A stretch of 64,000 bases of DNA from assembly GCF_000807255.1 (NCBI RefSeq), contig NZ_CP009268.1, positions 526,384-590,383 of the forward strand. The letters run 5' to 3'. Source of the stretch: Clostridium pasteurianum DSM 525 = ATCC 6013 (GTDB lineage Bacteria; Bacillota; Clostridia; Clostridiales; Clostridiaceae). Made by a program: the position numbers and the translations under genes. Positions 25,343 through 35,305 of this stretch are shown piece by piece; position 1 is the stretch's first letter; each line of letters starts with the position of its first letter. The notes beneath the pieces are model-generated. The model worked only from the letters and a program-made list of their open reading frames with translations. It was not told the origin of the DNA and did not search any database.

Positions 25343-26038
25343 TTACACTCTAAGTCTGTAACCCGCACCCCATACTGTCTCTATATATTGAGGGTCCGAA
25401 GGAGAAGATTCTATTTTTTCTCTTATCCTTCTTACATGAACTGTAACGGTAGCGTTGTCTCCAAGAGAATCAAGTCCCCATATGGCCTCAAAGAGATCTT
25501 CTCTGCTGAAGACTTTGTTTGGATTTTCTGCCATGTACAAAAGCAGGTCAAATTCTTTTTGAGCTAGAGTCACTTCATTTCCATTTATGAATACCTGTCT
25601 TGAATCCTTATCCAGCTCAAGACCTCTTATAACAATCCTATTTGATTTTTCAGGCTTATTAAATTTGTTTTTTATTCTTTCATAGTTGGTTATGTGAGAT
25701 TTAACCCTGGCCACCAGTTCACTTGGATTAAAGGGTTTTGTTATGTAATCATCTGCACCTAAGGTGAGACCTTTAATTTTATCAATTTCTTCTTTTTTAG
25801 CAGAAACTAAAAGTACAGGAATATCTTTTTCCTGCTCTATGCTCCTCAGAATACTGTATCCATCAAGACCTGGAAGCATTAAATCCAGGATTAATAGGTC
25901 AAAATCACCATTTTTTAATACGTTTAATCCATCTACACCGTCTTTGCAAATAGAAACTTCAAAATTGTTAAGTTCAAGATAATCCTTCTGAAGTTCTGCT
26001 ATACTTAAATCATCTTCAATTATTAAAATTTTTCTCAT
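25343..26038 (-). CDS. OmpR-family response regulator
   Basis: A 231-residue response regulator. The receiver domain has the acidic pair at 9-10, phosphoacceptor D52 (LILDLMLPG) and the conserved Lys in ADDYITKPF; a C-terminal winged-helix DNA-binding domain (KEFDLLLYMAENPNKVFSRE, VTVHVRRIREKIE) follows. It is the last gene of a minus-strand cluster that also holds the histidine kinase and an ABC transporter. The expected targets are the transporter and the secreted paralogues upstream. Confidence 0.94.
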   Translation of the reverse strand: MRKILIIEDDLSIAELQKDYLELNNFEVSICKDGVDGLNVLKNGDFDLLILDLMLPGLDGYSILRSIEQEKDIPVLLVSAKKEEIDKIKGLTLGADDYITKPFNPSELVARVKSHITNYERIKNKFNKPEKSNRIVIRGLELDKDSRQVFINGNEVTLAQKEFDLLLYMAENPNKVFSREDLFEAIWGLDSLGDNATVTVHVRRIREKIESSPSDPQYIETVWGAGYRLRV

Positions 26039-26196
26039 AGTTCGCTCCTCATTACATATTTATATTTATAGTTTATTTCAACTAGACACTGTAACAGTGA
26101 GGCCATAATCTATAATAACATCCACTGGATTTTGGATAAATCATTATTATTGAATTCCAGTATCAATTACATTTAAAAGATATTATTAGAGAGTAA

Positions 26197-27627
26197 TTAT
26201 ATTTTAGCAAGAGATATTATTATACTTGTACCTTGGTCTTTATGAGAATTTGCCCATATTTTTCCCTTATGGCCTTCTACAATCTGTTTTGCTATGGCAA
26301 GGCCAAGACCACTGCCTTTAGCATTGCTTCTTGCAGAATCTGATCTGTAGAATCTATCAAATATTTTATTTGTATTTTCTTCGTCTATTCCAGAACCATT
26401 ATCTCTTATTTCTATTATAATACTTAAATTGTTTTCCCTGATAAATATAGTTATTTCACCTCTATCTTTATTCATGTATTTTCTTGAATTATCAAGAATG
26501 TTGAGAATAACTCTTCTGAAACGCTCTCTATCTATCAAAAAGTACTTTGAATTATCAAGGTGATTTTCAAGTTTTATATCTATGTTTGAATGTTTGAGTA
26601 TGACATAACTCTCTTCAACGCAGTAACTGAAATATTCATCTATATCAGTTTTCTCAAAATTAAAGGGAATTTGACCTAAGTCCAGTTTTGAATATAGAAG
26701 TAAATCGTTAATCATGGAATCCATCTGTTTTGTCTTTACATTTATGGTTTTTAAGTAGTGTTCCAGCTTCTCAGGGCTATTTGCCACTCCATCTAGTATA
26801 CCCTGCACATAGCCTTCAATGGAGGTAAGGGGGGTTTTTAAATCGTGAGAGATACTGGATACCAGCATTTTTCTATTGTCATCATATTTTGTTTTCATAT
26901 GTATGGAATCTTTAAGTTTTATACGCATTTCTTCAAAATTACTGCATAGTTCTCTTATTTCCTTATCGCCGCTTTCCACTATTTCTGAATCCAAATTACC
27001 ATTTTTTATTTCATCAGCAGCTTTTTTTAAAAGGGATATAGGTAATAATATCTTCTTTGAAAGAGCATAGGATACAATAATACTGACTAATGTATAAGAT
27101 GCAAAAAATGCAATTAATACGTATATGATGAATCTTTTGAAAAAGCCAGAATCCTTTCCAATAGGAGTTAAAAATATCACATTACCAGTGCTTTTATCTT
27201 TAAACTCTATGGGAAAGGAACTAATAGAATAATAAGTGTCATTTATAAATATAGGATCCCTTGATTTGTCCCTGGACTGCTGCAGTGTATTTTCAAGGCT
27301 TATATTATTTATATCCTTGGAGGAATATAACACAATACCATTTTTATTTATTATAATTTTACCTTGAGTAATTGCCAGTTTACTTTCTAGATAACTTTTA
27401 AAATGTTCATCTTCAATACTTTTATTATCAGATTTGGCTATATCTTTAGTCATATTTAAAAGTTCTGAATTTATGAAGGTAACTTTTTTAAAGTTGTTGT
27501 AACCTATGGTTTTTCCTAAAAATTCTGAAGATACAAATGTTAGTATAAAAGCGGTTATGGCAGTAATTATAAGGGGAATTATTATAGTTAAAGTATTATA
27601 AATAATAAGACGTCTTTTAATATCCAT
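26197..27627 (-). CDS. Sensor histidine kinase
   Basis: A 476-residue membrane kinase: transmembrane helices at about 8-31 and 164-190 around an extracellular sensor of about 130 residues, then HAMP, HisKA with H261 (SSISHDLKTPLTS), and a HATPase domain (NILDNSRKYMN, DNGSGI, GSGLGLAIAKQIVEGHKG). Partner of the response regulator 158 nt downstream. The sensor domain has no recognised ligand fold, so the signal is unknown; ABC transporter and secreted proteins in the same cluster suggest an envelope or antimicrobial stress cue. Confidence 0.93.
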   Translation of the reverse strand: MDIKRRLIIYNTLTIIIPLIITAITAFILTFVSSEFLGKTIGYNNFKKVTFINSELLNMTKDIAKSDNKSIEDEHFKSYLESKLAITQGKIIINKNGIVLYSSKDINNISLENTLQQSRDKSRDPIFINDTYYSISSFPIEFKDKSTGNVIFLTPIGKDSGFFKRFIIYVLIAFFASYTLVSIIVSYALSKKILLPISLLKKAADEIKNGNLDSEIVESGDKEIRELCSNFEEMRIKLKDSIHMKTKYDDNRKMLVSSISHDLKTPLTSIEGYVQGILDGVANSPEKLEHYLKTINVKTKQMDSMINDLLLYSKLDLGQIPFNFEKTDIDEYFSYCVEESYVILKHSNIDIKLENHLDNSKYFLIDRERFRRVILNILDNSRKYMNKDRGEITIFIRENNLSIIIEIRDNGSGIDEENTNKIFDRFYRSDSARSNAKGSGLGLAIAKQIVEGHKGKIWANSHKDQGTSIIISLAKI

Positions 27628-27693
27628 TTTCTATTTAATCCTCATTGTATTTTTATATATAATAGACAGTGTTTCCTGAAAAAAATATTTTAT

Positions 27694-28446
27694 TTAAAAG
27701 TCTTTTCTGTCAAATAAGAGATATCCTCCTGTAAATAGTATTATAGCATAACTTAAGAGCATCATGAACTGGCGGAAAATTTTAAAAACAGGTATAGTGT
27801 CCATAATCCATAGATTGTACCAGCTTAGCATAGAGGTAAAAATCAATCCTGAATAGGCTGAAAAGAAAATTCCAAGGGCTTTGAGACCGATAAATACCAG
27901 TATAGAAAAGAAAAACACACCTACTTCGCTTTTTATTATATTTGTGAATAGTGCAATCATAAGACATAATACTATCATTGGAAACAGGGTAACTACATAG
28001 GAGAGTATTATCTCTAAAATTCCTATAAAACTAAAGGAATTTGCATTAAATATAAGTCCCGAAATTATGGAAAATATCATTGTAAGCATTAAAATTGAAA
28101 ATATAAATATTACTATGGAAGCTATTTTTGCTGAAAAAAGCTTCAGTCTTGATACAGGTCTTGTAAGGACAATTTTCATAGTGTTTTTGGAAAATTCACC
28201 AGAAAAACTGTCGATAGTTACCAATGCCACAAATAAAGGCAGCAGAGTGTTTATTATTATGGATAAAATAAGAAAGGGGAACTCATTACTGGAAACTCCT
28301 TGAACTCCAAAATTACTTCTCACTAGGGATATAAAAATCTGACCTATTATTATAAAAAATAGTGCAAGTATAATTCCAACTAAAGCTTTTTTCTTTTTAT
28401 ATAATTTTTCTAATTCGTTTATTAAAGCTGCTTTAAATTCTACCAT
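27694..28446 (-). CDS. ABC-2 type transporter permease
   Basis: A 250-residue membrane protein with six predicted helices and the ABC-2 pattern of a large loop after helix 1 (KNTMKIVLTRPVSRLKLFSAK, coupling region). It overlaps the ATPase gene by 14 nt within an operon, so the two form one exporter. The substrate is unknown; similar NatB/bacitracin-type pairs export ions, peptides or antibiotics. Confidence 0.87.
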   Translation of the reverse strand: MVEFKAALINELEKLYKKKKALVGIILALFFIIIGQIFISLVRSNFGVQGVSSNEFPFLILSIIINTLLPLFVALVTIDSFSGEFSKNTMKIVLTRPVSRLKLFSAKIASIVIFIFSILMLTMIFSIISGLIFNANSFSFIGILEIILSYVVTLFPMIVLCLMIALFTNIIKSEVGVFFFSILVFIGLKALGIFFSAYSGLIFTSMLSWYNLWIMDTIPVFKIFRQFMMLLSYAIILFTGGYLLFDRKDF

Positions 28447-29158
28447 TTCTCTCTACCTCGCTGATAAAATAATTTTCTAATGAAGCATAATTATTCAATA
28501 TATTTTTAGTGTTATCTACATTGATAAGTCTTCCATTATATAAAACTCCAATAGTTGTGCAAGTCAATTCTATATCGTGTATAAGATGACTGGAAATAAA
28601 GAAAGTTGTCTTTTCTTTTTTCGCTAGATTTTTTATTATATTTCTCATGCTGATCATTCCTTCTACATCCATACCGTTTAGAGGCTCATCTAAAATTATA
28701 ATCTTTGGATTTGATAATAATACTGCTGCAATACCCAATCTTTGTTTCATTCCAAGAGAAAATTTAGTAGGTTTTTCATCTTTGAATTTGGAGAGACCTA
28801 CCATATCTAAAACTTCATTAATTCTATTGTTATCTACATTTTCATAGAATCTTGAGAATTGTTTAAGATTTTCAAAGGCTGTAAGATAGTGAAATACTTC
28901 AGCGGTTTCAATGATGCAGCCCACACTGGCCATGGCCTTTTCAAATTCTTCCTGAACACTGTGACCTAATATTTTTACTTCTCCTCTATCGGGTTTTACA
29001 AGTCCTGTCATTATTTTCATGGCAGTGGTTTTACCAGCACCATTGGGACCAAGAAAGCCGAATATGTCTCCTTCGTATATGTCAAGATTAAGATCCTGAA
29101 CACCTCTGTTATTTTTATAGGTTTTAGATAGGTTGGTTATTTCTATAACTTTTTTCAA
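28433..29158 (-). CDS. ABC transporter ATP-binding protein
   Basis: A 241-residue ATPase with Walker A GPNGAGKTT, signature FSLGMKQRLGIAA, Walker B KIIILDEPLNGMD and the switch His in FISSHLIHD. It belongs to the drug/antibiotic-type (NatA, BcrA-like) group. The start is a TTG eight nt behind GGAGG; the GTG nine bases upstream lies within the binding site region. It forms an exporter with the overlapping permease. Confidence 0.93.
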   Translation of the reverse strand: MKKVIEITNLSKTYKNNRGVQDLNLDIYEGDIFGFLGPNGAGKTTAMKIMTGLVKPDRGEVKILGHSVQEEFEKAMASVGCIIETAEVFHYLTAFENLKQFSRFYENVDNNRINEVLDMVGLSKFKDEKPTKFSLGMKQRLGIAAVLLSNPKIIILDEPLNGMDVEGMISMRNIIKNLAKKEKTTFFISSHLIHDIELTCTTIGVLYNGRLINVDNTKNILNNYASLENYFISEVERNGRI

Positions 29159-29340
29159 TAAGTACACCTCCGAATTTATAGTGATAAACTGTAAACTGCT
29201 GCTAAAGGACAGAATAAGCAGCAGTTCACTGTTGTAGTCATTTTTTAGATGAAATTCAGTAAAATATATTTTTGTATAGTCTATGCAAATACTTTAACTG
29301 AAAAACTGAAATTTTAACTATAGATATCTAAAGTCTGTAA

Positions 29341-29578
29341 TTGAAGCAAGTTCTTAATTCAGGTGGGGATTCTTTTACCCTATCTGAATTTTAGAACTGC
29401 GAATGCATGGCTTACTTGGCGTTGAACTCCCACTTGAAGAAAAGCAGAGAGCCCAAATTTTAATTTGGTGCGAATCGCTTTCACAGAGTGCAAGCAGAGA
29501 ACCAAAATCTTCTTTTCGATTTTGTGTGAGGGCTGTACAGCGTGCGGGGGAGACTTACGCCAAGTTAGTTAGGTTAAA
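29341..29578 (-). repeat. Structured repeat family 1, copy 5 (two arms)
   Basis: Long form with two tandem hairpin arms of about 50 nt, each with AAGCAGAGA-CCAAA-TTTTG/TTTGG and ending CTGTACAG or CTTTCACAG, then TGC. It separates the secreted-protein genes from the ABC transporter genes of the same strand and so would be within a common transcript. Confidence 0.8.
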
Positions 29579-29589
29579 TATGAATTTTA

Positions 29590-30858
29590 TTATTTAAATA
29601 CTTTAGTGTATGAACCGTGTCCTGAAGCATTTAAGTTTGGGGAAGAAATATCTATAGTTGCTGCATCAGAATTTAAATATATCTCTCCATCTAAATTTTT
29701 TTCAGAATCGCTTGTTATTTTTGCGGCATAAGGAGAATGATTTTTATCTTTATAAAATTTACCTGTAAAACTGAATTTCTTACTGTTGGATTTTTCATAA
29801 CCTGGTAAATATTTTTCCTCATAAGTTCCACTTATATTTTCTGTGTCTATTTTTTCAATATTTACAGTACTTTCGCCTATTTTAATGAATTTACCATCCT
29901 TTTCAATTGCTATAGTGGAAGTATATTTTCCTATATATTTTTCTGGATTAGTTAGTTTGTCATAATTTGAAGTCTTAGTTTCTTCTATTACATTTTTACC
30001 AGAAAGATCGGGTTTATTTATTTTAGTAGAATTAACATCATATATCTTTAACATCATTTCAAAGGTTAAATCATGAAAGGTGTTATTTTTATCCTTACCG
30101 GAAATTATTCCAGATACCAGCCCCGTTTTAATTAAGTCGCTTTTATCTATGGTCATGTTTCCTTTTACATTTTTTATGGATATATCCTCTATAAGTTTTG
30201 GCATTTTACTGTAGTTAGGGTCATTGCTGTTAAACATATCTTTAAATTTATAGGATAGTAATGCATTTGCAATGGAAGGAATCTGTGTATTGTTTACAGT
30301 ACCTGATAATTCTTTGCTTCCATCCTGTTTCACATTTACCGCCACAATATCTTTAAGATTTCCTACTAGAGCATCTGCTATTTTTTCTAGATCTTCAGCT
30401 CCAGCTTGTTCAAAGGGGTTGTGAGGGAGTATATTTGGTTCAGTATTATCATGACTTTTGTAGTTTGTGACATAATAAGAATCGTTTTTATAACCGTCTG
30501 ATGACTCTTGACCTGTATATTTTGATATAGCAGTATTCTTATCAAGATACATATAGCTGCCTTTTTTACTTTTTCCGTTATAAGTTTCGCCGATAGTTTC
30601 TTTTGTCTTATTAGTTAAATTATACTTATTTATGGAATTTTCATAGGATACAATAGTACTACCATCTTTTATAATCATAGATCCTTCCATAGTATAGCTG
30701 GAAAGCCCTGTAGAAGTCTGCTTTCCTGTATATTTAAGTGAATCCTTCATCTGTTCATAACCACTTTTGGTAGCTGCTTCTGCCATGGCAGTGCTGGCAA
30801 ACATCAGTGTTCCCAAGGCGAAGCTTATGGCCATAAGGGTCTTTTTCTTAAATTTCAT
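29590..30858 (-). CDS. Secreted protein, paralogue B
   Basis: A 422-residue exported protein with a clear signal peptide (KFKKKTLMAISFALGTLMF, cleavage after TAMA). It is similar along its full length to the protein encoded 12 nt upstream; shared stretches are KSGYEQMKDSLKYTGKQT, EKIADALVGNLKD, NVKQDGSKELS and NPEKYIGKY. Features: asparagine/serine/lysine-rich, no Cys in the mature part, many beta-like strands (a LolA/LppX-like fold is possible). I do not recognise the family. AAGGAG lies 8 nt before the ATG. It ends next to the structured repeat. Confidence 0.7.
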   Translation of the reverse strand: MKFKKKTLMAISFALGTLMFASTAMAEAATKSGYEQMKDSLKYTGKQTSTGLSSYTMEGSMIIKDGSTIVSYENSINKYNLTNKTKETIGETYNGKSKKGSYMYLDKNTAISKYTGQESSDGYKNDSYYVTNYKSHDNTEPNILPHNPFEQAGAEDLEKIADALVGNLKDIVAVNVKQDGSKELSGTVNNTQIPSIANALLSYKFKDMFNSNDPNYSKMPKLIEDISIKNVKGNMTIDKSDLIKTGLVSGIISGKDKNNTFHDLTFEMMLKIYDVNSTKINKPDLSGKNVIEETKTSNYDKLTNPEKYIGKYTSTIAIEKDGKFIKIGESTVNIEKIDTENISGTYEEKYLPGYEKSNSKKFSFTGKFYKDKNHSPYAAKITSDSEKNLDGEIYLNSDAATIDISSPNLNASGHGSYTKVFK

Positions 30859-30870
30859 TTTTTCATCTCC

Positions 30871-32127
30871 TTAGTCAAAAATTTTATTATAAATAGGATC
30901 AAATCCTGTTGAATTCTGATTATTTATATAGAAGTTTATTGAAGGACTTTCTGGATTTAGGTATAAATGTGCTTCCAGATCTTTTTTATTACTATTATTT
31001 AAAGATAACTCTGCGTCAAAAGGAGAGTAATTTTTTTCTTTATGAAACTTACCTGTAAAGCTAAACTTTTCATTACGCTTTTCATATTCAGGTATATATT
31101 TTGTTTCATAGCTTCCAGTAACAGTTTCAGCATTTATTTTTTCAATGTTTATAGTAGCTTCACCTATTTTAACGAATTTACCATCTTTTTCTTCTACTAT
31201 GTTAGATATATATTTTCCTATATATTTTTCAGGATTTGTCAATTTGTTATAATCATAGGAGGTCTGGGTGCTTTCCTGTACCTTCTTTCCTGTTAAATCT
31301 GGTTTACTTACTTTGGTTGAATTTATATTGGATATACCAAGTGATACCTGAAAAGTTAAGTTGTGAATAGTATTATTTTTGTCTTTACCAGAAAGTACTC
31401 CGGAAGTAACAACAGTTTTAATTAATCCGTTTTTATCAGTGATTACATTACCTTTTGCATCTTTTATAAATATATCTTTTGTAAGCTTAGGCATCTTGGT
31501 AAATCTAGTGCCCTGTTGATTACCATAGGAATTTTTAAACTGGAAGGATGCCAGAGCATTTACTATAGAGGGAATTTGTGTATTGTTTATGGTGCTGGAT
31601 AATTCTTTGCTTCCATCCTGTTTTACATTAACTACTATTGCATCCTTTAGATTTCCCACAAGGGCATCGGCTATTTTCTCAATATCCGCAGTCTTGTCCT
31701 CTTCAAAAGGATTTTTTGGTAAGCTTATATTTTTATTGCCATTTGTGTAATTTGTCACAAGATAAGAATCCTGTGATCCTTTTATATTCGTTGATATTAT
31801 TGTGTTTTCATCTGAGTAATTATAGGAAGTATATTTATCTTTTCCATCATAATATCCAGTTGTATTTTCCATGGATTTATTTTTTAGATCATATTTAGTT
31901 GTATTGTTTGACTGATAAATCACCGTGTCGCCAGTCTTTATACTCATAGATGTATCTAAAGTATAATTGGAAAGCCCAGAGGTAGTTTGTTTTGCTGTGT
32001 ATTTAGCTGAGTCTTTAAGCTGATCGTAACCACTTTTAGTAGTTACTTCTGCCATGGCAGTGCTGGCAAACATAAGTGTACCTAAGGCAAAGCTTATGGA
32101 CATAACAGTTTTTTTTCTAAATTTCAT
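30871..32127 (-). CDS. Secreted protein, paralogue A
   Basis: A 418-residue exported protein, first gene of the cluster. Signal peptide KFRKKTVMSISFALGTLMF ends at TAMA. The mature part parallels paralogue B (KSGYDQLKDSAKYTAKQTTS, EKIADALVGNLKDAIVVNV, NPEKYIGKY, TGKFHKEKNYSPFDAEL). The start at 32127 is chosen since AAGGAG is 8 nt upstream, identical to the layout in paralogue B. Two tandem secreted paralogues ahead of an ABC exporter and a two-component system suggest an extracytoplasmic sensing or protective role; this is inference. Confidence 0.7.
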   Translation of the reverse strand: MKFRKKTVMSISFALGTLMFASTAMAEVTTKSGYDQLKDSAKYTAKQTTSGLSNYTLDTSMSIKTGDTVIYQSNNTTKYDLKNKSMENTTGYYDGKDKYTSYNYSDENTIISTNIKGSQDSYLVTNYTNGNKNISLPKNPFEEDKTADIEKIADALVGNLKDAIVVNVKQDGSKELSSTINNTQIPSIVNALASFQFKNSYGNQQGTRFTKMPKLTKDIFIKDAKGNVITDKNGLIKTVVTSGVLSGKDKNNTIHNLTFQVSLGISNINSTKVSKPDLTGKKVQESTQTSYDYNKLTNPEKYIGKYISNIVEEKDGKFVKIGEATINIEKINAETVTGSYETKYIPEYEKRNEKFSFTGKFHKEKNYSPFDAELSLNNSNKKDLEAHLYLNPESPSINFYINNQNSTGFDPIYNKIFD

Positions 32128-32272
32128 TTTTTTCATCTCCTTGTTTTAATTGTTAATATGGAAAAGGACGAACTGATGACAGTAAATTGCCAAATGTATG
32201 TTTTGCTCGCTAGATAATAAGTGAAAATTACTATATAGTTCTTTAGCTAATTTAATAGTTTACTTTTTACAA

Positions 32273-32338
32273 AAACTTTCGAATTCCAGAGGGGGAACTC
32301 TTACAGAAACTCGAAAGTTTGTCTAGGAAGTACTTCCT
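32273..32338. promoter_or_regulatory. Inverted repeats upstream of the secreted-protein operon
   Basis: AAACTTTCGA (32273-32282) / TCGAAAGTTT (32311-32320) is a perfect 10-bp inverted repeat; AGGAAGTACTTCCT (32325-32338) is a perfect 14-bp palindrome. They lie about 150-210 nt before paralogue A and could be binding sites of the response regulator or a leader hairpin. The rest of 32128-32603 shows no gene. Confidence 0.5.
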
Positions 32339-32603
32339 GATTATATTCTAAAGTAGATACCTCTATTTTATCTAAACTAATTATAAACAAAATCTAAACT
32401 TTGCAGAGATGAAAAATTTTCATATATATTCCTGTTTTTTTATCAGTTTGACATTATTAATTTGGAAGTATAGTATTAAAAAAGATACTTTCGTAATAGA
32501 GGGAAAAGACGAAGGAAAAGGCAAAGTATAAAGTTCAAAGAACAAATATCAGATTTAGAAAAGCTTCGTACTTTTCTCCAATATTGACTTGGAGTGATGT
32601 ATT

Positions 32604-33821
32604 ATGAGTTATATTCAAAAGGGAACCAAGGAATTTAAAAATACTAATATCGCCTTGTTTGCAGGGGGATTTAATACTTTTGCTATTTTATACTGTACAC
32701 AGCCTTTAATGCCAGAACTTTCTAGAGAATTTAAAATTTCACCAACCATTGCAAGTTTGTCACTTTCAGTTACAACTATTACATTGGCTTTTAGTATGTT
32801 ATTATTTGGTTCATTATCAGAAGTTTTGGGACGAAAAATAGTTATGTCATTTTCAATTGTTTCAGCTTCAATATTAGTATTACTTACTGCCTTTGTTCCT
32901 GGATTTCACTATCTTTTAATATTCAGAGTGCTGCAAGGACTTGTTTTAGCAGGGTTGCCAGCTGTTGCTATGGCATATATAGGTGAAGAAATTGAAGCAA
33001 AAAGTCTTGGTATGGCTATGGGACTATATATTAGTGGAAACTCTATAGGGGGTATGGCAGGACGTATAATAATAGGTACTATCACGGATTTCTTTAATTG
33101 GAGAGCTGCACTTGCCTGTATAGGAATTTTGGGGCTTATGTTTAGTATTTTATTCTTGATTAAGCTGCCGGAGTCAAAAAATTTTACTCCTCGTAAATTT
33201 GAAGTGAGTAAATTATTGAAGTCTATGATAAATCATATTAAGAATCCTAGATTGCTCTGTTTATATGCTATAGGATTTTTAATTATGGGAAGTTTTGTTT
33301 CCTTATATAATTTTATCGGATATCAGTTGCTAGAACCTCCTTATTCACTTAGTCAGGTTTTAGTTGGGTTCATTTTTCTTATTTATATAATAGGTACCTT
33401 TAGTTCTACCTGGATGGGACGTATGGCAGATAGATATGGACAATCTAAAGTACTTTGGATTGTAATATTGGTGATGGCTATAGGTGCAGTTATAACTTTA
33501 AAAATAAGTTTAATTATAAAAATTATAGGAATTGCAATTTTTACCTTTGGATTTTTTGGGGCCCATTCTATCGCCAGCAGCTGGATAGGAAAACTGTCTA
33601 CTCATGATAAATCACAGGCTTCTGCACTTTATCTGTTCTTTTATTACATAGGCTCAAGTATTGGTGGGACTTCAGGAGGAACTTTTTGGTCGTTGTATGG
33701 ATGGAAGGGAGTAATTGGAATGATAAGCTGTTTTTTGATATTGGCGGTATTGCTTTCCGTTACAGTAGCTTTCATCACAAAGAAGATCAATTTAAAACAG
33801 GAAAATTTGCCCTGTAAGTAA
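32604..33821 (+). CDS. MFS transporter
   Basis: A 405-residue major facilitator with 12 predicted helices. The loop 2-3 motif GSLSEVLGRKIVM and loop 8-9 GRMADRYGQSKV are present, and the start (LFAGGFNTFAILYCTQPLMP) is typical of the YnfM/AraJ-like proton-driven exporter group. TTGGAG precedes the ATG by about 9 nt. Substrate unknown. It is monocistronic with its own terminator. Confidence 0.88.
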   Translation: MSYIQKGTKEFKNTNIALFAGGFNTFAILYCTQPLMPELSREFKISPTIASLSLSVTTITLAFSMLLFGSLSEVLGRKIVMSFSIVSASILVLLTAFVPGFHYLLIFRVLQGLVLAGLPAVAMAYIGEEIEAKSLGMAMGLYISGNSIGGMAGRIIIGTITDFFNWRAALACIGILGLMFSILFLIKLPESKNFTPRKFEVSKLLKSMINHIKNPRLLCLYAIGFLIMGSFVSLYNFIGYQLLEPPYSLSQVLVGFIFLIYIIGTFSSTWMGRMADRYGQSKVLWIVILVMAIGAVITLKISLIIKIIGIAIFTFGFFGAHSIASSWIGKLSTHDKSQASALYLFFYYIGSSIGGTSGGTFWSLYGWKGVIGMISCFLILAVLLSVTVAFITKKINLKQENLPCK

Positions 33822-33868
33822 TAAATTTCAAAAAAGTTATAGAATAGTGTGTTAGAAAATGGGAAAAT

Positions 33869-33930
33869 TGTACCTTGTAAGATATACACAGAAAAGAGTT
33901 GTGTAACTTATAGGGTACAGTTTAATTTTT
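33869..33930 (+). terminator. Terminator of the MFS gene
   Basis: A long irregular hairpin TGTACC...TACACA / TGTGTA...GGGTACA then GTTTAATTTTT. Confidence 0.65.
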
Positions 33931-34052
33931 AGTTATTTCATTATTAAAAATGGTTATTAAAGCTTAAATTCTAACAATTAAATGGGAAGATTCTCAAGTT
34001 GAATTAATATTTATTCCTTTGGAGATAGTCATTTATAACAATTTTTTATATG

Positions 34053-34865
34053 TTAACGACTGTTATTAAGTTCATTTATCAGAGCCTGTATGTTATCATT
34101 GGTTTTAGGGTATTCTAATTTTAAACTTTGTAGATTATTTACTATAATTTTAAGTATTATATAGTCCCTAAACCATCTATTATTTGAAGGTATTATATGC
34201 CAAGGGGCCTTTTTTGTACTGCAATTACAAATTATGTCTTCATAGCATTGTTGATATTTATCCCAAAAATTTCTTTCTTTAAGATCTGATAGAGAAAATT
34301 TCCAGTGCTTTTTAGGATTTTTAAGTCTTTCTTCAATTTTTTCTCTTTGAAAATCCTTTGATATATGTAAAAAAAATTTTAATACTAGTATGTTATTATT
34401 TATTAAGTATTTTTCAAATTTATTTATTTCTTTAAATCTTTTAAAAGCTATTGTATCATTTATTTGTCTATGAACCCTTGTTATTAGTACGTCTTCATAG
34501 TAAGATCTATTGAATATGGTTATGTTTCCCATTGAGGGGCAGTATTTATGAACTCTCCAAAGATAATCATGACTTAGTTCTTCCTGGGTTGGTTCCTTAA
34601 AACTTTTTACATTGAAGCCATTGGGATTTATTCCTGAGAGTATCTTTTTTGCAGTACCATCTTTGCCACTGCAGTCCATTCCCTGCAGGATAATCAGTAG
34701 AGAAAATTTTTTTGAAGCATAGAGGATGTTTTGAAATTCTGAAAATTTTTCTTGTAAACATAAATATTCATCATTGATATTATCTTTTGAGAGATTTTCA
34801 GTATCCTCAGGGGAGAAATCTTTTAAACTAATTTTATTATTTTTAACTATAGTGAAATTTTCCAT
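34053..34865 (-). CDS. Polyphosphate kinase 2 family protein
   Basis: A 270-residue PPK2-family nucleotide phosphotransferase. Walker A GMDCSGKDGT and the family blocks SFKEPTQEELSHDYLWRVHK and IFNRSYYEDVLITRVH (Walker B-like region) are intact, and the lid segment NPKKHWKFSLSDLKER follows. PPK2 enzymes phosphorylate nucleotides (ADP/GDP or AMP) at the expense of polyphosphate. The ATG at 34865 is chosen with AAAGGA about 9 nt upstream; the ATG nine bases earlier abuts the binding site. Divergent from the CBS gene. Confidence 0.9.
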   Translation of the reverse strand: MENFTIVKNNKISLKDFSPEDTENLSKDNINDEYLCLQEKFSEFQNILYASKKFSLLIILQGMDCSGKDGTAKKILSGINPNGFNVKSFKEPTQEELSHDYLWRVHKYCPSMGNITIFNRSYYEDVLITRVHRQINDTIAFKRFKEINKFEKYLINNNILVLKFFLHISKDFQREKIEERLKNPKKHWKFSLSDLKERNFWDKYQQCYEDIICNCSTKKAPWHIIPSNNRWFRDYIILKIIVNNLQSLKLEYPKTNDNIQALINELNNSR

Positions 34866-35305
34866 AATATACATCCTTTCTGTTATTATAGTTTACTTAG
34901 TTTTACAAGTAAGTATAAAAATATTCATATTTATAATTCTATATTAATGGATTTTATTAATAAGTGAAAGAATTATAATTAATAATTTTGCATGAAATAG
35001 ACATATATTGATTGATGTTTTCAAAAAAAAGCTGTTTTATTTGAAAAATTAATATACAATAGATTATAAGATTAAAAAATAATTTGATTTCTATGGAACA
35101 AAATGGTATTATTATACTGCATTGGTTATTAAATTTTTACATAAAGTTAAATAACACTTTATTGAATTTATTAATTATAGAGATATAATAATTCTTAGAG
35201 AGATAAATAAATAATATTTTTATTAGGGTTAGTTTAATCTTATAGAATTTATTATAAACGATAGAGATGAAATCGTTTAAATAATACAAAGAGGGGTTAA
35301 GTAGT
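34866..35305. other. AT-rich divergent intergenic region
   Basis: About 440 nt between the PPK2 and CBS genes. No gene seen. The only clear structure is the inverted repeat AAACGAT (35256-35262) / ATCGTTT (35272-35278) shortly before the CBS gene. Confidence 0.5.

Noticed and set aside
29403-29597. 64-codon ORF across a structured repeat (similar one at 53976-54167)
   Set aside because: The frame is not kept among the nine copies and pairing explains the conservation better than coding.
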